From the NCBI GenBank assembly GCA_018136815.1, contig CM030945.1, positions 1,028,605 through 1,092,604 on the forward strand: a stretch of DNA of 64,000 nt, read 5' to 3'. A model generated the notes under the pieces. That model saw only the letters and a list, made by a program, of their open reading frames with translations. It did not search any database and was not told the DNA's origin. Of this stretch, positions 51,320 to 63,082 are shown in pieces; the first letter of the stretch is position 1, and every line of letters starts with the position of its first letter. This DNA comes from Isochrysis galbana. Lineage: Eukaryota; Haptophyta; Isochrysidales; Isochrysidaceae. Position numbers and translations under genes: made by a program.

Positions 51320-51765
51320 TTGAACCCCGAGCTAGATAGAGCTCGATTCGTCAAGGGGGCCGCCGGGCCGCCCGGGATATGTGGGTGAGAGGGGGGAAGC
51401 GGTTTGCTCCAGCTCCTAAGCGCTCTAGTCCCCTCTTCCACGTGTGCCGCTAGCATGTGACCGAAGCCTTGAAGCTCGATCATTTCCTCTAGCCTCTCAA
51501 CGCGCAAAAGCACCACCCCCCACCCTCTAACCTCCCACTATTCGTATTGTAGGTAGCCCGCTCCTTTGGCTAGGGTACGGTTTCAAGTGGTAGGTAGTAC
51601 GCACATATGCGATAGATGCATGATGCAACCATTCGCCACCGTTCAACTTGCACAACCGATCTCGGGAAGCCCATGTACTATGAAGATTGGGCAACAAACA
51701 ACAACATGCGGTCATGGTAAGGAGAAGGCGTGCTTTATGATTCAGAATCCCCCAAAGCTCGAACC
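51320..51765. other. Intergenic
   Basis: No gene supported. 3' flank of the URB2-like gene. Confidence 0.4.
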
Positions 51766-54700
51766 CTAACCACGGAATCGATATGTGGCTTGGTATCCAT
51801 CGAGAAGCTCCTTGAGGACACGTTTGCCCACTTGATCAAGCCCTGCATGCACCTCTTGCAGCTCCACCTGGGTGCACATGCCGACGAGAGCGTACAACCC
51901 TGGCAAAAGCTCGGCTTGGGCGGAGGGAGAAAGTGGGCGATGGCGCAAGAGCGCTACTACATCGGATAGGATGTACGCTCCATAGCGCACCAACGAGCGG
52001 CGGTGTGTGGCGGCAGCCTCGAATAGACGGCGGAGGTGACGAACGCATTCGAGATCAAGCGATAGCGCGGCCGGTGGCGTCCGGCCGATTGCCGAGGCAT
52101 CGGGCGGATGTACAGCAGAGGGATGGAGCGCCGCAATAGCGATGCCCATGGATGGTGGGACCTCTTTCGTACGATTGCTTGAAGACAGTGTCTCCGCACG
52201 CGCTGTGCGCCCATGTACAGCGGTCGCCGATGCCCAGCCGAGAGAAAACAACATCCCACGTAGTGCGGCGAGGAAATGGGGAACGGCCGAGTGTACCAAA
52301 GGTCCACGCTGGCGCAAGAGCGCTAGCAGCAGGAAGTAAGCGGCAGTGAAAGTAGGCGCTGAAGGTAGTAGGATGGCTGCTTGGGCAGGCAAGGCGCTCG
52401 ATGAGTCAAGCTCAGGTCCTGCTCCAGCCACCCCCAGCGGAGCATCCGCACGCGTCCACTCCAACGGAGCGTAATGCAAGGAAATCCCATCGCAGGGAGT
52501 AGCAGCGGCGCGGAGCAACCCTGCCGCATCTTCGAGCTCAAAACGTAACTGGTCGTTTGTGACCAAGGCGGTGAGCGTTTGAAGCGCTGCGCGGCGAATT
52601 GCATCCGCTTCGGCAGCGCCGACCATAGCAGCCGGCCGCACGTTGGACTGCGGTGGCTGTGGCGCCACGCGCTGCGTGGCTATCGGCGAGACCGCAATCT
52701 CGCATAAGACTCTCAGTAGACGTGGCAGGATGGCCGAAATGCGGGCCAAGTGGAGAGGAGAGGAAGACGCGCTCATAATTGCAGCACATATGAGCGCCGC
52801 GGGTAGGCGGCCAGCGGCCGAAGCCCGCGGGCCCGGGGTTCGCCACGGTGGCGTGTCGGTATCTTGGACCAGTCCTGCAGAGCTAGTTTCATAAGATTCA
52901 CGTAGCGTTCCGAGTGGCAGCATGAGGGCAGCCTGGGCAGAAGTATGCGAGGATATTGAGGCCCTACGGAGCTCGTGCATGACGCCATCTAGTAGGAAGC
53001 AAAACATCTCGTCATCGGCATTCGCGACTAGGCGGCGGAGTGAGCCAACTGGCGTGTCGGACGCGGATGGGAGGAGCCGCCCCGATGGGCCAAGGATCGG
53101 AATCAGCCACTTTGAGGTCGCTTCATCGTCGGCGCTAGAGATAGCGAAGGCCACGGAGAGGATCTTTGGAGACGTCCCAGCGGCGAGGGGAGCGATTAAA
53201 AGCAGTAGCAGCGCTGCAAGCTTTCGACGATCTGATCTAGTGATGACGGCAGCAGCCATGCCGTCTATGTCGCACAGTGCATCCACCACACCTAGGAGAG
53301 ATGTATCCAACGTTGCGACGGCACGCTTACCGCTAGAACATGAAGCTCCAATAGCAGAGACGTGCACCTCGTGTGAAGAGTCAGGCCAAGCATCAAGAGG
53401 AGTTGCGCCCCGCAAGCGCGATTGGACAAGTGCCACGACGCCTTGCACAAATTCGCCTAGCTCTGGCGGTGCTGGGACCCTACGGCGCGTGGGAGAGCCC
53501 AGCGCCCCGCAAGTAGTGGACAAGTTTGCAAGACAGGTGGATTGATTGTAAGGCGAATGGCGCGCGACCTTCTCAATGCTGGTCCCACACCGAAGCCATA
53601 GCGAGGTTACATCCAGCGATGCAGCGAGCGCATAGCACTCAGCTTCGCTCAGCCCCTCCACTCGAGCGGGGTGTCCGTTGACCCCTTCTTCTTGTGCATT
53701 GCCTATACCACCTCTTGGTGGGCTGACCCTTGCCGCAGCACGACGAAGTAAATGCAGGCCCCCTGCGAAGGACATCTGCGACCCTGCACTTGCCATACCT
53801 CTTTTGCGTTTGAGCATGCGCGCAACATTGTCAATATGTCCATCACGTGCTCGCTCCCCATCGGTAACGCCCGAGTCATCTAACCGGGCCTGGGAGACGC
53901 CAAAACAAACGTCGAGCTGGACTAGGAATGTCATCATGTCGTGGGCGGTTGTGAGTACCTCGGAGCGTAGAGCAGGCTCGTCGGACATTTGCGCTTTGGC
54001 AAGAGGCTGCCCTGCGGGCATAGTATCTGCCATCGCAACATCACCATCGCCAGGTCTACGACCCCCCCTAAAACCTGCGATGGTGGCTAGAAGGCTATCT
54101 AGGCGTGCCAGCATGGCTTCGAGGGTCGAGCGAAGAAGGCTGAGAGTAGTGGTGGCCTTCCATCCACTCTCCACGTCATCATAGGCAACTGGATGTCTTG
54201 GCGGCAACGGCGAAGACAAAGACACGACCGAGGCGCCTTCAAGGCCGGGGAAAGCACCGCGGCCGCTCTCATCGAGACGAGTTGCCTTGACAACGCAAGG
54301 ATCTCCTAGATCCGCGTTCAACTCCCGTTCTGTAGCCGTAAAAGAGGGCAGACCGACTAGCGCGCGCTGTAGCGGAGCCACCCAATCCTCTTCTTCATGA
54401 TCTGCATCCGTCAGTACTTCGCGCATGCCAATCCCGCGGACGCATCGATAGGGTCTAGAGAGATCACCTGCCGTCATGTGGAATACGATGCGCGTTGCGT
54501 GGCCAAGCGCCTCATGCCAGACGGGCGCCGCACAGCTACGTCGACGGTACGCACGGGGCTGCGGTTGCAACGCTGACGAAAATACTCGGGGAAGTGCGAG
54601 ACAGTATTCGACTATTGCGAGCTTGGCGGCTGTGGGAAGCACGCTGCTCAAGCCGGGGGATGACTCACAGAGGGACGCCACAAAGCCGAGGGTCGCAACT

Positions 54701-57700
54701 AGCAGCCGCGCATAGTCTTCCTCGTTGGTACGATAGACAGCCAGACGGCCAGATGCCACGGCCGTCCGTGTTCTTGCGTTGGGATCGTTGCTTCGCGACA
54801 GTGGCATGATGGCTCTCCACAGCACCAACGCCGCCGGCATAGCCCAAGCAAGGTCCACAGGGGATATCGTGGAAGTAGGAAGTCCGGAAGCGAGCTGCAG
54901 TGCCACGGCTAATCGTTGCTGCGCGGAGGCGCCGAGGGCAAGAGGTTTGGCGCCGTCAGAGGGATCGAGTAGAACTTTCGCCCAGTCGGCAGGGGCCGCG
55001 AAGCGAGGAGAGGCATCGTGCATCTCCATCCGCTGGCACTCGATTGGCGCGCGCGCGTCGCCTGAATGGCCCTGCGCCGATTTACCATGTCCAACATCCA
55101 TCAAGAACGACAGCCGAGCACGTGTGGGTTGAGGTAAATCAGGCGAGTGTGGTGGCAGCTCAGCCTGGATGAGTCTCCATAACGAGGAGAGGAGTTCCGC
55201 CCGAATTTTCGGCAACTCGTAGAAAGCGGCAGAATTGGACACGGAGCTGGATATGGAAGTGATGTTGACACCGCCCGCGCCTCCGAAATTGGACCGTCCA
55301 CCGTCGGAAGGCTCCATTTGGGCTGCTGGCGGGTTATTACACCTTGACTTCCAGAAGAAATCGACCACTTCTTTTATTTGCCTGCGCGAACCAAACGCAT
55401 CAATGGGGCGCAAATGCTCTGACACTAGAGCCCACTGCCCGATGAATCCAACACTCGCCGCTGCAGATGAAGCAGCAATATTGAATGCGGAAGGCACCTG
55501 CGGCGTGTCAGAATCCTCGCTAGCTAGCCCGTCTTTGAAACGACGAGAAGGGCTGTCGCCCGCCGCCGCCGCCGCCGCCGCCGCCAAGCCATGAGGCGTT
55601 CCGTTCCACGTAACAGATGCTGTCGAGGCGTAGGCCACCTTACTCGCAAGCAGCGGGTCCCAGCTCAGTAGCAATTTGAGCGGCTTCTTGACCGCCTTCC
55701 GGCGGACCATATTCAGGGCGGACTTCTTCTGTCCAGCTATATTGTCGCGTTGGACGGCGTGATCCACATCAGTTCCTACTCGCCGTGAGGTGCATCGCTT
55801 TCGCAATTTGAGCTCGACGTGAAGACTCCTGGCCTCGGAGCAAAGGCGCAATTGGAGGGCAACGAGACTCAGCGCCGCGTGGCGTGCAAGCACCAAGTCT
55901 GCCGCTACTGCCGCCCCCTCAAGTCGAGCCTCCGCTGCATTTCCCTGCACGCGTGATTCGTTTGAAGGTTTGGACGCATCCATTCGCCGTTTTTTCTCGC
56001 GAGAGCCACTCTCGAGCGGGCATTCTACGGCATTGGAGTCTCCGGCAACATCGAGTCCGCCCCTACTAGTGTTCGCGCTGACCCCACTCTCCCCTTCAGC
56101 TAAGAGGGACCGCGCTGCCGTCATGGCCGCTACCGGCACCAAGAGATCACCACCGGTACCGCACGGGTTGACGTGGTTGCAGGCGATGCGCAGCATAATA
56201 GAAGCGCGCAACACGATGAGAGACCCCGCGCGCAATAAAGGGATGGGCGCTCCATGAATTGAGTTGGGGGAAGCAGGTTCACGATGGCCCAGTCGTTGAG
56301 CGGCCGATGCAGCTGCCAAGGCGCGCGCGCCGACATTTTCGGCCTGCAGGCACGCCGCGCACAAGGCGGGAGCGGAAGGTAGGGTCACAGGTAAGGAGTC
56401 CAGAACCAGACTCACCATCGCGCACAGATCAACAAATTGACGCATCGTTCTCGCGATGTCTTTCGGCGACGAGGCTCTCAGTCGTTCAGCAACTTCTGTG
56501 GCCGCTCTAGGTGATGCTACCTCCCTCCGCGCTTTTACAACCGATGGCGTCCCTTCCTTGATGGCTGTGCTGTCTGCACCCAGATCCAGCGCGCGGGATG
56601 CACCCTGAAAACCGGATTCGAGTGCGGGGAGCAACGCCTCTAGCAGCTCCACGGCCTGTGCCGGCTCGGAGGATGCGACGGCTCGTGCAAGGGTGTACGA
56701 GAATGTCGAGCACGCCATAAGTGAGCCCACGCCACCGAGATCAGCGCGCACATCACCACCATTAATTACTGGTGCTGTTGCTTCGCCCTCCGGATGTGGT
56801 GAATGGGGTGGGCAGGCGACCGCCTGAGAAGCGAGCATGGTAAGAAGTGTCGGGAGACTCCTTTCTGCATGCATTGTCTCAACCAGTTTGCAAGCCAAGG
56901 NNNNNNNNNNNNNNNNNNNNNNNNNNNNNNNNNNNNNNNNNNNNNNNNNNNNNNNNNNNNNNNNNNNNNNNNNNNNNNNNNNNNNNNNNNNNNNNNNNNN
57001 AGATTGCCTCGGGAACAAGTGGTGCGTATGGACGCAAATCGGGCACAAAAAATGGGAGTCGAGGCGTCCCCAGTCGTTCCACCCGATTCAGATCATGAGC
57101 TCCATGTCCCTGTGAGCTCGTCTCAGGTCCGATGGGCAGCGCCATTGTGGAAGTGCATAGAAGGCGAATCACAACGCCCAATTCCGGGCGTATGAGGCGC
57201 GACTCTAGGCTCAACACTGCAGCAAGGAGTTCACAATCCGCTGCTGCAGCCTCGGCGCGAGCCTGCACGAACCCTGCCAAGTGCGCGCTGGAAATCGTAG
57301 GGGTGCCATGCGGAAATGGAGGGCCGGTACCAGTTGCTGCTTCTCTTGCGGTGCTAAGTCTTTGGGCGAGGGCCACAGCTAGTGCTAGTGGCAACGCGAG
57401 GGCACGCCTCTGATCTCCACCGACGTCTGAGCGGGAGCGATACACCCCAGCGGACGCCGCGGCTGCCAAAAGTCGTGCCACGAGGCGTGCGGCACGAGCA
57501 ACGAGAAATGCGGATGACAAGGCGGCTGTTCTGCCGGACGGTGCCGCCTGTGCATACGCCCCGATAGGCGCCAAAGCGTCTTCGGCGGACAGCAAATGAG
57601 TTCCCCCCCACTGCAGCACGATGGCGAGCAAATTCGTGAAGAAGGAAAAGTCGGGAGGCAAAGCATTGAAGGATGCGTCCGCCTCGCTGGCCAGTCCGCC

Positions 57701-59521
57701 GTGTTCCGCACCGGCATCGCCCGTGGCACATGTCCCGTCTGCATTGCTACCGGCTGTGGGAGGAATTGCGTGCTCCGAATGGGTTGCATGTACACCAGCA
57801 GCTGCCGCCGCCGCTGCGGCGGCGGCAGTACCGCGTCGTGCAATGTCCTTGGCGCGCCGTTCGGCTTCCAGCTTGGCCTCCGCGCGAGCGGTAGCCACAG
57901 CGAAGGCACTGACGAAGAAGGGAAGCCATGGTGTCGAGAGCGGTCCACCCCACGTTATTGACGGGCCGCTGTCTACTACATGTAGCCGACCCTGCGCATT
58001 TGTCGCAGCCCTGCCACTCTCCGCTGAGGGCCCGTCCGCTCCGTTGTCTGCCCCATGGCACTGGGTGGCGCTTTCAATATCCATTGATCGCTGTTGCTCC
58101 TGGTGCTGAGCATCTTGCAGATCCTCGCGAATCAAAGCTTCGATCGCAGCGAGCGCTTGGCCAGTGTAGTTGAGCTCAGCCGCGGTCACACTGCTAGGGG
58201 CTGCGGAAGTCGCTCTACCAGGCGTTTCCCTTTTTTTTTTCCTTTGGGTCGTCTGCTCCGCTCCCCCTACATTCTCTACCCGACGTGTGCCGCCATTGTA
58301 CGGCGCCGACGCGGTCCCAACGACAACATCAGCGGCGGCAGCAGCGGCCGCCGCCGCTCGTGCGCTCAGGGCACTTGCATACTCACGTATGGCAGATTCA
58401 TCGAAGAGGCCTAAAGCGATGAGCCGGGCCGCCGCCGCCACCGACGTGCGTAATTCGCTCGAAAGGCACTGCAATACCCTGTCATGGGCCTTGCGTCCAT
58501 CCGCCAGGTGCAGCCACAACTCCGCCGACCTTTCCTCATCCATCGGCGCCCCTGCTTCCAAATGAAAGCCACAGAGAATCGACTCACTCTTCACGGCGGT
58601 GGAGCAGAAGCCGAGGAGTGGCCTCAGTGCCTTATTGGCGATGAGCAAGAGATGCTTTTTGCCGCCCAATCGGCCCCGAGCATCCATTAGCGCCTCTACG
58701 GCGTCGCGCTTTGCGCGAACAAGATGGCACGCCGCCCGTGCCCTGACAATCAGGAGAGCCGGCTCGTCCATGCCTGTGCCGCATGTGGGCAGGGATGCAT
58801 CCGCAACCGACTGTGCTGACAATGCTGCGGACCCAGCGAGGGATTCAAGATAAGCAGCCAGAGCTTCAGCCTCGGGGAAGAAGCCGTGGCAAGAAGAGAA
58901 AGCGTCAGGTAGATCGCAGAGCAGTCTGCGCATCACTCTCTGCACCGCTTCACTGAGCGCTTCGGCGGATTTCATGTCCATCGGGGCAGCCGCGTCGCTT
59001 GCTGCACCTGTGGGCGCCTGCTGTGAAGCGTCCATCGCCGAGACGTAGGAGAGGCCGGCCGCGGCTGCCGTGAGGGCTGAGCTAGCCGCCTGGAGGATAA
59101 GCCGAGTGTTCTGTGAGAGGAGTGCTGCGATCTCAGGCGCAGGCGGCTTCAGCTTGAGTAGCACGCCATGCTCGGCATGGTCCTCGATGCCGACGAGGTT
59201 CGCGAGGAGTGACCAGCAGCGTGGCTCGAGCCTCGGCTTTGCACCGCGAAGCGTCGAGCATAGCCACTCGAGCGCGAACCGCCGAGGCTTCGGGAAGAGC
59301 GCGGAACTCTCGTCGGCGGCAGCGAGAGACTCAGCCATTTCGAGTTTGCGGCCGAGCGTGGGTGCCGAGGCGCCGGTCGCCTTCATCGCGCGCACCAGAG
59401 CGGAGCATGAGCCCAGCCCCGCCTCCTGCGCCGCATACGCCGCCGAGGGCGCCGAACAGCCCGCTGTAGAGACCGCCGCACAGACCGCCGAGGCCGCCGC
59501 GCGCGAGAGGCCGTCCGCCAT
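51766..59521 (-). CDS. URB2: URB2/NPA2-like nucleolar pre-ribosome protein
   Basis: Minus-strand frame from ATG 59521 (MADGLSRAAASAVCAAVSTA) to stop at 51766, about 2,585 aa, interrupted by the 100-N gap. The C-terminus is diagnostic: RRSLVRYGAYILSDVVALLR, then LLPGLYALVGMCTQVELQEV, HAGLDQVGKRVLKELLDGYQ, ATYRFRG. This is the Urb2/Npa2 C-terminal pattern (PGxYALxxxC, xLDxxxRxxxKxLxxxYxxxxxxxG). The rest is alpha-helical, Ala/Leu-rich and repeat-like, as expected of an armadillo-type solenoid. URB2 works in the nucleolus in early 60S ribosome assembly. The protein is longer than the usual 1,100-1,600 aa, from several low-complexity inserts. In frame 59716 an upstream extension exists but is basic/Gly-rich and unlikely. 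Reading frame differs by one on the two sides of the gap. Confidence 0.75.
56901..57000. other. Assembly gap, 100 N
   Basis: Exactly 100 N, so almost certainly a placeholder of unknown true length. Coding sequence continues on both sides; see finding. Confidence 0.99.
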
Positions 59522-59880
59522 GGGGCACGCGGCTTGTTTAACTCCTACGCGACCTCTGCCGCCAAGTCGACCCAGCCCCAGACCCAAAATCACACCACTC
59601 ACCACTCCGGACCGCCCAGGTCCGGAGTGGGACGTGCCCAGCTCTGAATGACATCTTTGAAACGATCCACCACCTAACAGATGACGCGCCAAGCCGCAAC
59701 CCCACGACAGCCACAATAGCCGAAAAAGCCACAGACAGACTATTCATATTACCGAATACTCCTTCACCACACTCAAGAGAGATCCTTTTTACTTACTAGC
59801 ATGGGCATGGAGACGATACATGATACATCCTCACTGACTTTATATAGGATTCACTACGAAAACATTAAATCCAGCAGTTA
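59522..59880. other. Intergenic, likely URB2 promoter region
   Basis: Contains an imperfect inverted repeat CACTCCGGACC / GGTCCGGAGTG at about 59,602-59,629, upstream of the URB2-like start. Nothing else recognised. Confidence 0.35.
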
Positions 59881-60793
59881 CTACGTAGTAAGAAGAATGA
59901 ACGAGAGATTCACCACGTTCTGCAGGGCGGCACTACACGGCAACAATAGTGACGGACTGGAGGTTATGGATGGGACAGGAGGAACCGGATGGGACGGAAG
60001 GTAGGCGGCGGAAGGCACGGCCTTTTGGGCCTTGGCGGGTTGAACGGGCTGACCATCTTCCATGGTTGGAAGATGGATGGCGGGCAGTGGCGAGCGCGAG
60101 CGCGAGGACGGAGCGGACATGGCGGACAGCGGGTGTGGGTGGATGCGTGAGTGGATTGGATTGGTGTTGTAAGATTGCTTGTTACGACGGAGCGAGAGTG
60201 AGAGCGAGAACGAGGGAGCGAGGAGCGACTGGGGCGAGGGACGAGGGCGACAGGGGCCGATAGGGTACCAATCCGACTAGTCCGACAACAATCCGAGACA
60301 CGCACACTCGACTCTCACCCAACATTCCTCCACACTAACGTATCTTTCCCCACTTGGGCGGGGAAGACACAGAAGGAAGGAAACAAGGAAGAGAAAGCCG
60401 ACAAGAGAGCGACGATGCGACGGAAGAGCCGACGGCGAACGGCGGTTACCGCGAACGAGTAGGTCGAAAGTAAGGAGGGAATCTACGTGCGTAAACCGAA
60501 AGGGGCGAGAGGGTAGGCTTCGCGCGGGGGAAAAGTCCGCAGCGACGAACACCTACGACGAGGGCGAGAGCGAGCGCGGGGGAACGATAGCAAGGAGGGA
60601 CCAAAGGCCGAGCAAGGCCCAAGGTGCAAAGGAGCGAAACAGGAACGAGACGGGCCACAAAGGGGCGCAACGGCAAGGAGCGAGGGGCGAGTTACGAATG
60701 AAGAGTTCTACAAATTACGAGTAAAACTCCGCGGCAACAAGAACGACTAGGCTCGAAGACGCCTCAGGTCGGAAGTCGATCGCGGATGCGACA
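59881..60793 (-). mobile_element. LTR terminus with gag-like start, inverted copy
   Basis: On the minus strand the unit begins TGTCGCATCCGCGATCGACT at 60,793, preceded by GACGCTCGATTCTAGCAGGG and more G. An ATG at 60,120, 673 bp in, opens MSAPSSRSRSPLPAIHLPTM and runs 79 codons to a stop at 59,881. It shares only the terminus, a GATACGTTAGTGTGGAG word and the gag start with 36,310, so it is a distant sister family. Confidence 0.6.
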
Positions 60794-61051
60794 CCCCCCT
60801 GCTAGAATCGAGCGTCCTCGCGAGGTAGAGGTGAGCGAAACAGATGGGAACAGAAAGCAAAGACAAGGCAAATAAGCAATTAGGGTGAGCCACACCCGTC
60901 CGGACAGGGAGGTGAAGAATCGGCGGTCGGCACGGCAGTCCGCAAGACCGCAGGATTCAGTATAATAGTCCCCTCTCTTCTCTCTTTTACTTTTACGAGA
61001 GTTTTACCTGAAGGTTTAGCGGTTTAGGCGGTGTGGCGGACGCCCAACTAT
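60794..61051. other. Flank between LTR unit and hairpin element
   Basis: Upstream side of the LTR (CCCCCCTGCTAGAATCGAGC matches the purine tract in complement) and unassigned DNA. Confidence 0.4.
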
Positions 61052-61065
61052 TACACGGCTGGCCC

Positions 61066-61827
61066 AACTAAGTTTATACTTGGTTCGCCCATGGGGGGGC
61101 ACGAGCCCCCCTCTCTCTCCACTCCTCCCCTGCCGTTGGGGAGGAACCACCCATCCTCCTGGCATGCCTGATGGCTTGCCAGGAGGCCACTGCCCTGCTG
61201 ACCCACTCTCCCACGGACAGGCTCGCCTGATTCGCTCGTCCTGGCCCCTCGTGGCCAGCCCATCGCTCCAACCCCCCCTCCCCCCCTGTTCGACAGGCAG
61301 ACAGGTGCAGAGTGGGGGCCCCTGAGGCTCAGGAGCGCCAGCGAGGGAGAGGCAGGGGAGACCAGGGCCCAGCCCCAGCCTCCTCTGCCCCCTGAGCTGG
61401 CCTCCAGGAGCCTCCAGGGGTCGCCAGCAGGCAGCTGCTGGCTTGTCGCAGGCACGCCATCGCGCGTGCCGCAGGAGAGAGGAGAGAGAGCGCGGAGAAG
61501 GGGGTGGGCGGAGCGAGAGCTCCGCCCACCGAAAAATAGGTAAGTCCCGCACCTGTTTACATGAGAAGTCGGGACTGAGGACGCCGCCAGCCCGGTAGGC
61601 GTAGGAGGAAGGAGGGAACGGATCACCGGGGGGGGGCGCGGGCCACCGGACCATATCTAAGCCCTTTTCCCCTATCCCCCTAGTAGTGCACGGGGGGAGG
61701 GGGGAGTCGCCTGATGGAGGGGGGGAAAGGGCCGGCGGAGTGGGGGTGTAGAAAGTTTTGCTGCGTGAGTAGAAAGTAGAGGGTCCACGGCCGCGTGTGC
61801 GGTGAGACTATTAAGAAGTTTATTTTA
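61066..61827 (+). mobile_element. Hairpin-tipped retroposon-like element D (762 bp)
   Basis: Flanked by an exact 14-bp repeat TACACGGCTGGCCC at 61,052-61,065 and 61,828-61,841. It begins flush with hairpin AACTAAGTTTATACTTGGTT (one G-T pair), then CGCCCATGGGGGGGCACGAG, the GC-rich core inverted at about 61,335-61,400, a segment shared with 13,500-13,590, and ends GTGCGGTGAGACTATTAAGA followed by AGTTTATTTTA. The tail has the same motif as 37,200 and 35,567. Confidence 0.8.
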
Positions 61828-61867
61828 TACACGGCTGGCCCTGTTACAAACGCTTTGAAGAGTCAAG

Positions 61868-62533
61868 TCAGTGCTTTGCAAGTGTTCCGTGGGGAAGACG
61901 AGGGCTCGCGGACAGACAGCAAGAGAGCTCCGCGCGGGGGAAAGAAACCGTTCGGCGACCGCGGGGGGGAAATTCGGCGACCGCGGGGGGAAATTCGGCG
62001 ACCGCGGGACCCCCGCGGGGCCCCGACTTCACTCCGCGCGCGCCGCGGTCGGCCAAGAGGTCGGCGACGGAGGGGGCCTCGCTGACGTGTTCCCACGCGC
62101 TGTATTCAAGCGGGTGGACATGGGAGTCGAACCTCGGGTAGCCCGAGGTCTCGAGGGAGGTGAGCTCGGCTCGCTCGCGGAGTGAGTCTACGAGCAGCGG
62201 CTCGTCTGACGGAGCGGCGGATGGCGCCGCCGTGTTGGAAGGGTCTTGCGGAGGCTCAGAGCCGCCGGTTCCGACGAAGTGGACCCCTTGTGGGTCAAAA
62301 GAAGTTCCCGCTGTTCCCATGGGCAGAGAGGGAGCGGGACTATGAGAGGGCGCGGTCGTAGGCGCCAAGGCAGAATTTGTGCTTGTCGAACATGCGATGA
62401 CTACAGGCTCGTAGGCAGAGGGCCGTTCGATCGAGCCGGCAGCTGACGCGGCCGTGAAAGAGTCGTTGTTTGTTGCTGGCGGGAAGATGTCTGAGAGGTC
62501 ATAGTAGGAGTAGGGTCTGACAGTGTCTGCCAT
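61868..62533 (-). CDS. Ser/Pro/Thr-rich hypothetical, possibly gag-like
   Basis: A 221-aa frame from ATG 62533 (MADTVRPYSYYDLSDIFPPA). Ser/Pro/Ala/Thr-rich with SHSPAPSLPMGTAG, then RFDSHVHPLEYSAWEHVSEA and VADLLADRG, which read like folded protein. The end is translated from a 20-bp triple repeat and a basic run. It may be a retroelement gag start or a host gene; I do not recognise it. The 400 bp upstream contain CT-rich leader-like sequence. Confidence 0.4.
   Translation of the reverse strand: MADTVRPYSYYDLSDIFPPATNNDSFTAASAAGSIERPSAYEPVVIACSTSTNSALAPTTAPSHSPAPSLPMGTAGTSFDPQGVHFVGTGGSEPPQDPSNTAAPSAAPSDEPLLVDSLRERAELTSLETSGYPRFDSHVHPLEYSAWEHVSEAPSVADLLADRGARGVKSGPRGGPAVAEFPPAVAEFPPRGRRTVSFPRAELSCCLSASPRLPHGTLAKH
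61950..62012. repeat. Triple 20-bp repeat GGAAATTCGGCGACCGCGGG
   Basis: Three consecutive copies, with variation in the G-run, inside the 3' part of the minus-strand ORF where they read AEFPP repeats. Confidence 0.85.
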
Positions 62534-63082
62534 CGAGCGCTATGAGCGAAGAGGAAGACTGAGGTTCAGAGGATTGCAACGCGTGGCGTCGGAGAGTAGA
62601 GACGAGGCTAGCTAGCGAGCTAGTGGAAGAGAGAGAGAATGAGACTGAGAGCTTCTTAGGTCCAAGGTAGACACGAGGGACTACAACGCGGGGACTCAAA
62701 AAGTTGCCGGTCCACAGAGACACACAAACTAAACCAAACGGGGCGAAAACTAACCGCACTTGGACGGACGGCCAAGCGTCGGCACCAAGGCAACTTAGCA
62801 GCGCACAGGCATGCGACAGAGGAGTCGGCACAACGAGGGCAGACCTCGCTGCTCGCTGGGGAGCTGCGACCGAGGTATAACAGAAGACAGACGACAATCG
62901 TGGAACGTTTGATGACATCAAGAGAAAGTAGGAGAAGAGGCGATATACCCATCAACGAGACCTTGAGACTTAAAATAACTCACAGACTAGAAGTAAAAGT
63001 CTGTCCTCGTATGGAATACGACAATGGCGAATGCGAGCGGGGGTGGGGGTGGCGGCAGGAGAGGAGGGGAGCGCGGCGCGCG
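62534..63082. other. Intergenic or leader of the 62,533 ORF
   Basis: No gene supported; overlapping short frames only. Confidence 0.4.
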
